A stretch of DNA of 64,000 bases from JAZKFT01 sp963845495. GTDB taxonomy: Bacteria; Bacteroidota; Bacteroidia; Chitinophagales; Chitinophagaceae. Where the stretch lies: contig CAWJTH010000091.1 in the NCBI GenBank assembly GCA_963845495.1, positions 1-64,000 on the forward strand, written 5' to 3'. Each line of letters opens with the position of its first letter. Positions within the stretch are counted from its first letter, which is position 1. The notes beneath the pieces were generated by a model. It did no database searches. It worked only from the letters and a program-made list of their open reading frames with translations, and was not told the origin of the DNA. This document shows, piece by piece, positions 36,715-44,599 of this stretch. The position numbers and the translations under genes are program-made.

Positions 36715-37779
36715 TTATTGTACAATCAATTTACCAACCGATTGGCTTTTTGAGGTATTACAAATTACCCTTACAAAATATTCGCCGGCTGCCAATGATG
36801 CTGGTAAATTAAGAGATGTTTTAGCACCATCTGTTTCAATATTAATTTTTTGACTGAGCAATATTGTGGACTGCAGATTAAAGAGTTGCAATTCGTATTC
36901 GCCAGCTTTTCCCAAATTTAGATTTACTCGGCCGCCTGCTTTTGCTGGATTTGGCGATATTATTAATTTGTCTTTTGCAGGTGCTGCAATTTTTGGCAAA
37001 ATGCTGCGTAATGTGTCAATAATTTTATTTGTCTTTTTTGGTTTACGTACCACAGCTACCACCCCAGAAGTTACATAAGCCTCAAGGATAACTGGTTTCA
37101 GTGTAATTTTTAAAATATCAGACTTATTTATTTGATCCGATAACTTTACAGTTTGATGGCCTGTTTCATAGCCAACATAACTAATTTCTAAAGTTAATAT
37201 TGTATTTTTATCACTGTAGGAAATAGAAAACTTTCCATTTCTATCTGTGGCAACGCCATTTTTTGTTCCTTTTATTACAACAGAAGCTGCGTAAATCGGG
37301 TTCCCATTTTCTTCGGTAACAAAGCCCTCCAAAGTATATTTCGGCAATTTTTGCTTTGGATTAATTATTTGAACGCCGCCGAGGACTCCTTGTAATTCAA
37401 CACCGTTTTCTATTGATGGCGGTTTAATAGTGCAAACTTGCACTTCTCCAACTTTCTCTTTTGTTTGCGCTTTAGCTTTGTTCGAAAAAATAAAACCGCT
37501 TACCAAAGCCGCCATCAACCATTTATACCAAGTTTTTTTGGGTGGCGGCGGGGTTGCCAAAACCCTGTTTAATTGATCGTTTTCAAAACGGCCACAGGTG
37601 TTGCCTTGATAATTTGAAAAATGCGCCAGCACTTGCGCATCACTCATATTGGTAAAATCAACCACATTTTTTTGGCAACTACCGCAAAACCGTCCGGGTT
37701 GGTTTTGGTTCAAAGTGTCCATATTGTCCCATTTTTCATGGCAGGGCGTTGGGATTTGTAATATTAGTTTTTGTTGCAT
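36715..37779 (-). CDS. Cys-motif/TM/carboxypeptidase-regulatory protein with T9SS-type tail
   Basis: About 354 residues from ATG 37779 (MQQKLILQIPTPCHEKWDNM); the longer ATG 37851 start is less likely. The N-terminus has a conserved Cys block (PCHEKW, GRFCGSCQKNVVDFTNMSDA, NTCGRF). A membrane helix follows near 88-106 (WLMAALVSGFIFSNKAKAQ). A carboxypeptidase-like regulatory domain (EGFVTEENGNPIYAASVVIK) precedes a C-terminal domain that looks like the T9SS sorting tail (LIISPNPAKAGG onward). A T9SS tail usually needs a cleavable N-terminal signal, so here the helix about 90 residues in is odd. The gene lies 68 bases after the L,D-transpeptidase gene and may share its transcript. Confidence 0.8.
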   Translation of the reverse strand: MQQKLILQIPTPCHEKWDNMDTLNQNQPGRFCGSCQKNVVDFTNMSDAQVLAHFSNYQGNTCGRFENDQLNRVLATPPPPKKTWYKWLMAALVSGFIFSNKAKAQTKEKVGEVQVCTIKPPSIENGVELQGVLGGVQIINPKQKLPKYTLEGFVTEENGNPIYAASVVIKGTKNGVATDRNGKFSISYSDKNTILTLEISYVGYETGHQTVKLSDQINKSDILKITLKPVILEAYVTSGVVAVVRKPKKTNKIIDTLRSILPKIAAPAKDKLIISPNPAKAGGRVNLNLGKAGEYELQLFNLQSTILLSQKINIETDGAKTSLNLPASLAAGEYFVRVICNTSKSQSVGKLIVQ

Positions 37780-37847
37780 GACGATGATTTTAGGTATTGA
37801 TGCAGCAACTAAAAAGAATGCATAAACTGATGAAATTTTATTTTTCC

Positions 37848-38504
37848 TCATTTTCCGCTATCAAAAACATCCAATAAAATAGGCTTATGCGAAGCATCGA
37901 TATAACCCGCCAGCACTTTTAAAAAATTGGGCGAAACCGTTGGGCAGCCCCAACTTTGGCAAATAGCAGTTTCTCTTTCCACGTTGGGTACATACGGATG
38001 GCTGTGCAAAACCACCGCCCGGTCGTAAGCATTGCTGTTGGTTGCATCTAAACCTGTTAGTTTGTAGGCCAATCCAAACTTGCCATAATATTTTCCGCCA
38101 ATTTTATATTTTCCAAGCGATGTGCAAAGGCTGCTTTTGTCGTTAGAATATTTTCTTTCGCCGTCTTTCATTTGTACCGTGCTGCTGCCATGGGTCACCA
38201 AGCCAGCTATCAAAATTTTCCCTGTTTTCATCTCCACCACAAAAAAGCGGTTTGTGCCACTGTGCATGGCCATATCTACCAAAAAACAATTTTGGGTAGA
38301 ATAACCGTTACGAATTGCATATTGTTTTAAAGCAACTAAATGGATGTTAAAAACAGATGGATCGGTTTCCAGTTTTCCATCAATGCCCATCTTTTTAATG
38401 GATGCTTGTTTTGGCTTTATCAAATCTGCCGATTGGCCAATATTTGCGTTGCAACCCGTTAACAAAAAAGCAACGGCTAAAAAACAGGATGTATTTTTGG
38501 GCAT
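37848..38504 (-). CDS. Murein L,D-transpeptidase catalytic domain lipoprotein
   Basis: 218 residues. The N-terminal lipoprotein signal MPKNTSCFLAVAFLLTGC has its cysteine at 18. The YkuD_2-type L,D-transpeptidase domain shows VDMAMHSGTNRFFVVEMKTG at about 74-93, VVLHSHPYVP at about 164-173 and the catalytic ICQSWGCPTVSPN at about 180-192 (Ser-x-Gly-Cys-Pro; the Cys is the nucleophile). It is predicted to act on peptidoglycan stem peptides in the periplasm. It lies upstream of the T9SS-tail protein gene. Confidence 0.88.
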   Translation of the reverse strand: MPKNTSCFLAVAFLLTGCNANIGQSADLIKPKQASIKKMGIDGKLETDPSVFNIHLVALKQYAIRNGYSTQNCFLVDMAMHSGTNRFFVVEMKTGKILIAGLVTHGSSTVQMKDGERKYSNDKSSLCTSLGKYKIGGKYYGKFGLAYKLTGLDATNSNAYDRAVVLHSHPYVPNVERETAICQSWGCPTVSPNFLKVLAGYIDASHKPILLDVFDSGK

Positions 38505-38605
38505 GGCGTTTTTTGATGGGATGCGTGGACTGATTTATTCCATATTATTAATTAAATGTTTTTTGCAAGCAACTGTTTATCATTTTACTATAAACATTAA
38601 CTATT

Positions 38606-39121
38606 ATGGGCCAAACAAATAAAACAGAGTATTGGCTGCGTGGGCCATTGCACAATACGCCACCATTGTTACAACCAGTTGCCCAAGCACTTTTGCAAGC
38701 AAAGGATGAGATTATTGACATGATGGCCAGCTTTCTGGAAGAAAGATTATGGATAAAACCTTTTGGTATGGCTTCTGTTGGTTTCCATTTGCAACATGTA
38801 ACGGGCGTTTTGGATCGACTTTTTACTTATGCCAAAGGCGAAATACTTTTACCCGAACAACTGGCTTATTTATCTGCCGAAGGCGATTCCACACAAAAAA
38901 ATATTACTGTCGAAATTTTGTTGAAAGCATTTTCAAAGCAAGTGGACAGCTCAATTGCACAACTAAATAATATTGACGAAGCTACGCTTACCGAAACAAG
39001 GTTTGTTGGCCGTGCTAAAATACCTTCTACCAAAATAGGATTGTTAGTCCACTCGGCGGAACATACCATGCGGCATGTGGGGCAATTATTAGTTACGGTG
39101 AAAATTGTACAATCGCAGTAA
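38606..39121 (+). CDS. DinB family protein
   Basis: 171 residues. Helical bundle with histidines in SVGFHLQHVTGVLDRL at about 57-72 and in LLVHSAEHTMRHVGQL at about 145-160, the metal ligands of DinB-like proteins. It begins MGQTNKTEYWLRGPL. It is less than half identical in appearance to the DinB at 30241, so the two are not a recent copy. Function unknown. A word-repeat spacer separates it from atpA. Confidence 0.83.
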   Translation: MGQTNKTEYWLRGPLHNTPPLLQPVAQALLQAKDEIIDMMASFLEERLWIKPFGMASVGFHLQHVTGVLDRLFTYAKGEILLPEQLAYLSAEGDSTQKNITVEILLKAFSKQVDSSIAQLNNIDEATLTETRFVGRAKIPSTKIGLLVHSAEHTMRHVGQLLVTVKIVQSQ

Positions 39122-39283
39122 AATTCCAATAAAAAATACAAATCCCAATAGTTTATGATTTCCTAATATTTTTGTGTACTTCAATTTTCAAAAATGCAAT
39201 CCACAACCTTGAAAGTATTCCAGTGGGGACCTGGAATTTCTTTTATTGAGATTTCTTTATTGGGATTTACCCTTTGTTTCCCT
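39122..39283. repeat. ATTCCAA/TTGGAAT word repeats upstream of atpA
   Basis: AAATTCCAAT and AAATCCCAAT words near 39121-39150 are mirrored by CTGGAATTTC and TTGGGATTTAC near 39232-39270, so the spacer can fold back. This is the same word family as 19665-19885. Confidence 0.6.
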
Positions 39284-39291
39284 TACTTTTG
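39260..39291 (+). promoter_or_regulatory. Candidate promoter of atpA
   Basis: TTG at 39260-39262 and TACTTTTG at 39284-39291 with a 21-base gap, 82 bases before the ATG; overlaps the edge of the word-repeat spacer. Confidence 0.4.
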
Positions 39292-39373
39292 CGCCCTGAA
39301 AAACAGGCTGGTAAAGGAAAGCTTGCCAATCTATTTTTAGAACTAATCAATTCAATCTTTACAATAAACAACT

Positions 39374-40951
39374 ATGGTAGACATCAAGCCAGACGAAATT
39401 TCGGCCATCCTCCGCCAGCAGCTTGGCAATTTTGATGCTGCGGCCAGCCTAGAAGAAGTGGGCACCGTATTGCAAGTGGGCGATGGTATTGCCCGTATTT
39501 ATGGCCTTAACAATGTACGTAGCGGCGAATTGGTAGAATTTGCCAACGGCGTAAAAGCCATAGCCCTAAACTTGGAAGAAGATAATGTGGGCGTGGTTTT
39601 GATGGGCGAAAGCAGTGAAATCAAAGAAGGCGACAAAGTTCGCCGCACTGATAAAATTGCTTCCATTAAAGTAGGCGATGGTTTGGCAGGACGTGTTATT
39701 AATATGTTGGGCGAACCTATTGACGGTAAAGGCCCTATCCAAGGCGAATTGTACGAAATGCCTTTGGAAAGAAAAGCACCAGGTGTAATTTTCCGCGAGC
39801 CGGTAAAAGAACCATTGCAAACTGGTATCAAAGCCATCGATGCGATGATCCCAATTGGCCGTGGCCAACGCGAATTGGTGATCGGTGACCGTCAAACCGG
39901 CAAAAGTGCTATTTGCATCGATACCATCATCAACCAAAAAGAATTTTACAAAGCTGGCAAACCAGTTTATTGTATATATGTTGCTATTGGCCAAAAAGCC
40001 AGCACCATTGCAGGTGTAATGAAAACATTGGAAGAACATGGCGCTTTACAATATACCATTATTGTAGCCGCTTCTGCCAGTGACCCTGCTCCGCAACAGT
40101 TTTATGCTCCATTTGCCGGTGCTGCCATCGGCGAATTTTTCCGTGATACCGGTCGTCCAGCTTTAATTATTTATGATGATCTTTCTAAACAAGCCGTAGC
40201 TTACCGCGAGGTTAGTTTGTTGCTTCGTCGCCCACCAGGACGTGAAGCCTACCCTGGAGACGTGTTTTATTTGCACAGTCGTTTGTTGGAACGTGCCGCT
40301 AAGGTTATTGCAAAAGATGACATCGCTGCTAAAATGAATGATTTGCCCGAAAGCATCAAGCATTTGGTAAAAGGTGGTGGTTCATTAACCGCTTTGCCGA
40401 TCATTGAAACGCAAGCTGGTGACGTATCAGCTTATATTCCTACAAACGTTATCTCCATTACCGATGGACAGATATTCTTGGAAGGTAACTTGTTTAACGC
40501 AGGTATCCGCCCAGCTATTAACGTGGGTATTTCTGTAAGCCGCGTAGGTGGTAATGCGCAAATTAAATCCATGAAAAAAGTGGCTGGTACCCTTAAATTG
40601 GACCAAGCCCTTTATCGTGAGTTGGAAGCGTTCTCAAAATTTGGTGGCGATTTGGATGCGGCTACCAAATTGGTAATCGACAAAGGTGCCCGTAACGTGG
40701 AAATTTTGAAACAAGCCCAATATTCACCATTTACCGTTGAAAAACAAGTAGCTATTATTTACTTGGGAACGCAAGGCACCTTACGCGAAGTGGCGGTAAA
40801 TAAAGTAAAGGCGTTTGAAGAACATTTCTTATTGGAAATGGAAAATAAATATCCTGAAATTTTGGCCGAATTCAAAAAAGGTGTTTTGAACGATGACAGT
40901 ATTAAAAAGATGGTGGATCTTGCTAAAGGATTGATCCCTCAATACAAATAA
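39374..40951 (+). CDS. atpA: F1F0 ATP synthase subunit alpha
   Basis: 525 residues, full length and canonical. The non-catalytic nucleotide site has the P-loop GDRQTGKSAI at about 171-180. Also seen: PIGRGQRELVIGDRQTGKSA, ALIIYDDLSKQAVAYREVSL, LLRRPPGREAYPGDVFYLHS (residues about 284-303) and the alpha signature PAINVGISVSRVGG. Alpha alternates with beta in the F1 ring. In most Bacteroidota atpA sits in the atpBEFHAG cluster; here neither atpH precedes nor atpG follows, only a DinB gene and an M16 peptidase gene. A terminator follows. Confidence 0.97.
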   Translation: MVDIKPDEISAILRQQLGNFDAAASLEEVGTVLQVGDGIARIYGLNNVRSGELVEFANGVKAIALNLEEDNVGVVLMGESSEIKEGDKVRRTDKIASIKVGDGLAGRVINMLGEPIDGKGPIQGELYEMPLERKAPGVIFREPVKEPLQTGIKAIDAMIPIGRGQRELVIGDRQTGKSAICIDTIINQKEFYKAGKPVYCIYVAIGQKASTIAGVMKTLEEHGALQYTIIVAASASDPAPQQFYAPFAGAAIGEFFRDTGRPALIIYDDLSKQAVAYREVSLLLRRPPGREAYPGDVFYLHSRLLERAAKVIAKDDIAAKMNDLPESIKHLVKGGGSLTALPIIETQAGDVSAYIPTNVISITDGQIFLEGNLFNAGIRPAINVGISVSRVGGNAQIKSMKKVAGTLKLDQALYRELEAFSKFGGDLDAATKLVIDKGARNVEILKQAQYSPFTVEKQVAIIYLGTQGTLREVAVNKVKAFEEHFLLEMENKYPEILAEFKKGVLNDDSIKKMVDLAKGLIPQYK

Positions 40952-40969
40952 ATTTTACAACATTTTTAT

Positions 40970-40998
40970 AAGCCCTACCTTTTGGTGGGGCTTTTTTA
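40970..40998 (+). terminator. Intrinsic terminator after atpA
   Basis: AGCCCTACC and GGTGGGGCT arms with a T-rich loop (one mismatch/wobble), then six T. Confidence 0.8.
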
Positions 40999-41000
40999 TC

Positions 41001-41091
41001 TGAACTATGATTTGCATGATTAGTAGGATTGTTATGATATTGAAATTGTAGGAATCATATCAATCATACTAATCATGCAAATCATGGTTCA
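41001..41091. repeat. Inverted 9-bp word array after atpA
   Basis: Left arm 41001-41038 and right arm 41054-41091 are reverse complements at 35 of 38 positions. The unit is nine bases with core GATT (GATTTGCAT, GATTAGTAG, GATTGTTAT), unlike the 7-base arrays elsewhere. Confidence 0.85.
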
Positions 41092-41160
41092 GACAGTTTT
41101 TTCCCGACATTTGCACCCCGATTGCCAAAGGTTCAAAAGTTGGCTATCATCGATTTTAAT

Positions 41161-42399
41161 ATGATTCATTTTAATAAATTTCAATTAACAAATGGTTTAC
41201 GCGTAATTGTACACGAAGACCACAGTACGCCCATGGCCGTGCTGAATGTAATGTACGATGTAGGCGCACGTGATGAAAATCCTAACCAAACCGGCTTTGC
41301 GCATTTATTCGAACACCTGATGTTTGGCGGAAGTATTAACATTCCGGAGTACGATGAGCCTTTGCAAATGGCTGGCGGCGAGAACAATGCATTCACAACC
41401 AACGATTTAACCAATTACTACATCCAATTGCCCGCCCAAAATTTAGAGACTGCATTTTGGTTAGAAAGCGACCGGATGCTAAGCTTGGCTTTTGACGAAA
41501 AAAGCTTGGACGTGCAACGAAAAGTAGTTTGTGAAGAATTTAAAGAACACTACATCAACAAACCTTATGGCGATGTTTGGCATAAGTTGCGTGAGCTGGC
41601 CTACACCGTCCACCCATATCGCTGGATGACCATTGGCAAAGAATTAAGCCATGTTGAAAATGCTCAATTGCAGGATGTGAAAAATTTCTTCTATAAACAT
41701 TACACGCCTATAAACGCCATTTTAGTGGTGGCCGGAAACGTAACAACTGACCAAGTAAAAACCTTGGCTGAAAAATGGTTTGACGAAATTCCGGCAGGCA
41801 CAAAATACGAAAGAAATTTACCAAAAGAACCCGAGCAGACCGAAGCCCGTGAAATGACCGTAAAAACTAATGTACCGCTGGATGCCTTATACATTTGTTG
41901 GCACATGGCTAGCCGCTTAGAAGATGGTTATTACGCAGCAGATTTGCTCACCGAAATTTTCGGTAGCGGCGCTTCTTCCCGCTTGTATCAAAGTTTGGTA
42001 AAAGAAAAGCAATTGTTCAGCAATATTGACTGTAGCCATAGCGGCAGTGCCGACAATGGCTTGCTTTCGATCCACGGCAGTTTGGTGAAAGGTGTAAAAA
42101 TGGAAGACGCGAACGCTGCAGTACAGCAAGAAATTGACTTGTTGTTGCAAAATGGTATTTCGGAAAGCGAATTGCAAAAAGCTAAGAACAAAACCGAAAG
42201 TATGGTGGCTTTTGAAGATATGAGCGTAATGAACCGGGCTATTAGTTTAGCTAATTACGAGCTTTTGGGCGATGCGGAATTGATGAATACCGAGTTGCTT
42301 AAATTTCAATCAATCACAGCCGAAAACCTGATGCAGGAAGCAAAACGCATTTTTAGGAAAGAAAACAGCAGCACCTTGTATTATTATTCGGATAATTAA
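41161..42399 (+). CDS. M16 zinc peptidase, active subunit
   Basis: 412 residues from ATG 41161 (MIHFNKFQLTNGLRV); an earlier start at 41122 reads through the promoter region. The inverted zinc site HLFEH is at 48-52 and the third ligand at E125/E126 (VVCEEF). The later peptidase half has YICWHMASRLEDGYYAADLL and the common ASSRLYQSLV loop. Bacterial M16 pairs assemble one catalytic and one non-catalytic chain to degrade peptides. No signal peptide is seen, so it is probably cytoplasmic. Its partner is at 43103, separated by a toxin-antitoxin pair. Confidence 0.93.
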   Translation: MIHFNKFQLTNGLRVIVHEDHSTPMAVLNVMYDVGARDENPNQTGFAHLFEHLMFGGSINIPEYDEPLQMAGGENNAFTTNDLTNYYIQLPAQNLETAFWLESDRMLSLAFDEKSLDVQRKVVCEEFKEHYINKPYGDVWHKLRELAYTVHPYRWMTIGKELSHVENAQLQDVKNFFYKHYTPINAILVVAGNVTTDQVKTLAEKWFDEIPAGTKYERNLPKEPEQTEAREMTVKTNVPLDALYICWHMASRLEDGYYAADLLTEIFGSGASSRLYQSLVKEKQLFSNIDCSHSGSADNGLLSIHGSLVKGVKMEDANAAVQQEIDLLLQNGISESELQKAKNKTESMVAFEDMSVMNRAISLANYELLGDAELMNTELLKFQSITAENLMQEAKRIFRKENSSTLYYYSDN

Positions 42400-42428
42400 T
42401 TGATTAACTTTGGTAAAACGCTTTCGTT

Positions 42429-42800
42429 ATGCTAACAAAAGAAAAAATTATCGCCGCCATACAAGCAATGCCTGAAACGGAATTTGAGGATATTGATGTT
42501 TTGTTGGAACATATTGCGGATATGGCAAGAAAAGAACAGAAAAAAAATGAACTGCACGAGCCTTCCGCCGTTTACCAAACATCAAGTATGTATAATGGAA
42601 AAGAAAATGCGACACTTACATTTTCTCCAAAAGATGATGCTGAAATGATGGCTCATATCGACAAAAAGCTAAACGAAGCTACCGATCCGGAAACTATCTA
42701 TTTAATAAAAAAAATAAAGCGTGGAATTGAAGACAGCCGAGCTGGTCGTGGTATTACCATAGAAGAAATGGAGAAAAAAGTACAGACATGGTTCAAGTAA
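42429..42800 (+). CDS. Antitoxin-like protein of a ParE-type pair
   Basis: 123 residues, mostly helical and acidic, starting MLTKEKIIAAIQAMPETEFE. The C-terminal GRGITIEEMEKKVQTWF resembles the toxin-binding tail of Bacteroidota type II antitoxins. Its stop overlaps the ParE-like gene start by 13 bases. No DNA-binding fold is evident to me, so the antitoxin role comes mostly from the pairing. It is inserted between two M16 genes that are normally adjacent. Confidence 0.65.
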   Translation: MLTKEKIIAAIQAMPETEFEDIDVLLEHIADMARKEQKKNELHEPSAVYQTSSMYNGKENATLTFSPKDDAEMMAHIDKKLNEATDPETIYLIKKIKRGIEDSRAGRGITIEEMEKKVQTWFK

Positions 42801-43099
42801 TAATCAACCCTGATGCAGAAGCCGACCTAAAAAGTATCAAAGCATATATTTCTAGAAAATCTGTTTTTAATGCAGAAAGCTTTATTTCTCAATTATTAAA
42901 CCAAACAAAATTAATTGCAAACAATCCAGAAGCGGGTGGGGTAGTTTTAGAAATAGGACTACTTGAAGTCCGGCAACGCTTATATAAAAAGTATCGAATA
43001 ATTTATCTAATAACTGATGAAAGCATTGAAGTCCTTACATTTCATCATTCGTCAAGATTGCTAAAAAACAATCCTTACTTAAAAGATTACACTGAATAA
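42788..43099 (+). CDS. RelE/ParE-type toxin
   Basis: 103 residues of the ParE fold: VIINPDAEADLKSIKAYI at about 4-21, LLNQTKLIANNPEAGGVVLE at about 40-59, VRQRLYKKYRIIYLITDESI at about 66-85, and the final ITDESIEVLTFHHSSR. ParE toxins poison DNA gyrase, RelE toxins cut mRNA; this form leans to ParE. It overlaps the antitoxin gene. The M16 partner gene begins only 3 bases after its stop. Confidence 0.82.
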   Translation: MVQVIINPDAEADLKSIKAYISRKSVFNAESFISQLLNQTKLIANNPEAGGVVLEIGLLEVRQRLYKKYRIIYLITDESIEVLTFHHSSRLLKNNPYLKDYTE

Positions 43100-43102
43100 A
43101 AA

Positions 43103-44389
43103 ATGATAAATAGAACAATAGCGCCTCCCATATTAAATGCGGTTGATTTTGACCTAACATTGCCGCCTTGCAACAAGTATACGCTTGATAACGGCGTAGA
43201 AGTTTATCCGATACACGCCGGCGAAGAAGATGTTATCCAGATTGAATGGGTGTTTGCAGCAGGAAATAGTTTTGAAACCCAAAATATAGTGGCAGCCGCC
43301 GTTAACCATTTATTAAAAAACGGCACATCAAAAAAATCAGCGTTTGAAATAAACGAGCATTTTGAGTTTTATGGCAGTTACCTTAATCGTAGTTGCCACA
43401 ACGAAACCAGCAGCCTTTCGTTGCACAGCCTTAGCAAGCATTTGCCTGCTTTACTTCCCGTTATTGCAGAATTAATTACGGATAGCATTTTTCCTGAAAA
43501 TGAATTGGCCGTTTTTAAGCAAAACAGCAAACAGCGACTAAGCGTAAATCTACGCAAATGCGATTTTGTGGCCGGCCGAGAAATTGATGTTTTACTGTAT
43601 GGAAAAGATCATCCGTACGGTAAATATTCCAGCATGGAAGATTATGATGCTTTGGAGCGGCAAACGTTATTGGATTTTTACGAAAAAAATTACAAAAATG
43701 GCCAATGTGTCATTTTTGTTGCGGGTAAATTACCTGCCGATATTTTCCAGCTTTTGGATGAGTTATTTGGGCATTTGCCTTTAAATGCATTCAAACCCAC
43801 AGCCAACAAAACGTTGATTGAACATCCGCCGATCGCCAATCGCCAGTTACAAATCATAAACGATCCAAATGGTGTGCAGGGCGCTATCCGCATAGCACAA
43901 AATTTTCCCAATCGCTACCATCCTGATTTTCATAAAGTGCAAGTGTTAAATAATATTTTCGGTGGTTTTTTTGGCAGTCGTTTAATGGCCAATATCCGCG
44001 AAGACAAAGGCTACACATATGGCATCCATAGTTATTTGCAAAGCCATATCGAACAAAGTGCTTGGGTTATTAGCACCGAAGCGGGCCGAGATGTTTGCGA
44101 AGCAACCATTAAAGAAGTATATTTTGAAATGGAAGAAATTCGCAACGAATTGGTGGATGAGGAAGAATTATTATTGGTAAAAAACTATATGATCGGAGGC
44201 ATTCTGGCTGATCTTGACGGGCCTTTCCAAATCATCGGCCGCTGGAAAAATTATATTTTGAACGGCACTGATGAAAGCTATTTTTATGATGCCGTTAGAA
44301 CCATCAAAACCATTGATGCCGTTGAATTACAGGAATTGGCTAACAAATATTTACATCCCGAAAAGTTTTATGAATTGGTGGTGATTTAG
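43103..44389 (+). CDS. M16 peptidase-like partner subunit (inactive)
   Basis: 428 residues beginning MINRTIAPPILNAVDFDL. It is an M16 homolog without the zinc motif: the expected HxxEH region reads VAAAVNHLLKNGTSKKSA at about 55-72, with no second histidine and no Glu. The second half has the Arg/Tyr signature (FFGSRLMANIREDKGYTYGI at about 289-308) that partner subunits supply for the shared active site. It should form a heterodimer with the protein at 41161. No signal peptide is seen. Confidence 0.9.
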   Translation: MINRTIAPPILNAVDFDLTLPPCNKYTLDNGVEVYPIHAGEEDVIQIEWVFAAGNSFETQNIVAAAVNHLLKNGTSKKSAFEINEHFEFYGSYLNRSCHNETSSLSLHSLSKHLPALLPVIAELITDSIFPENELAVFKQNSKQRLSVNLRKCDFVAGREIDVLLYGKDHPYGKYSSMEDYDALERQTLLDFYEKNYKNGQCVIFVAGKLPADIFQLLDELFGHLPLNAFKPTANKTLIEHPPIANRQLQIINDPNGVQGAIRIAQNFPNRYHPDFHKVQVLNNIFGGFFGSRLMANIREDKGYTYGIHSYLQSHIEQSAWVISTEAGRDVCEATIKEVYFEMEEIRNELVDEEELLLVKNYMIGGILADLDGPFQIIGRWKNYILNGTDESYFYDAVRTIKTIDAVELQELANKYLHPEKFYELVVI

Positions 44390-44514
44390 TTTTATTTTAC
44401 AATAAAAAATGCAATTCCAACAGGCCGTATTTTCTTGATTGGATGCTGCCGGATTTAATTAGGCTGGAATTCAATAAATTGTAACATTCATCTTAAAAAT
44501 AGAATGGCCCTAAA

Positions 44515-44550
44515 CCCCTGTCAGGGCAAAAATACAAGCCCTGACAGGGG
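44515..44550. repeat. GCCCTGACAGGGG palindrome upstream of asnS
   Basis: CCCCTGTCAGGGC at 44515-44527 and its exact reverse complement at 44538-44550 flank AAAAATACAA. The CAAAAATACA-plus-AGCCCT word also occurs near 16131-16145. Confidence 0.8.
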
Positions 44551-44571
44551 GTGTGCAAACCAACATACGCC

Positions 44572-44579
44572 TATCTTTG
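44572..44579 (+). promoter_or_regulatory. Candidate -7 box of asnS
   Basis: TATCTTTG fits TAnnTTTG, 20 bases before the chosen ATG. No TTG at -33 is clear; the palindrome at 44515-44550 sits where it would be. Confidence 0.35.
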
Positions 44580-44599
44580 CCGCCCAAATAAAGCAGATT

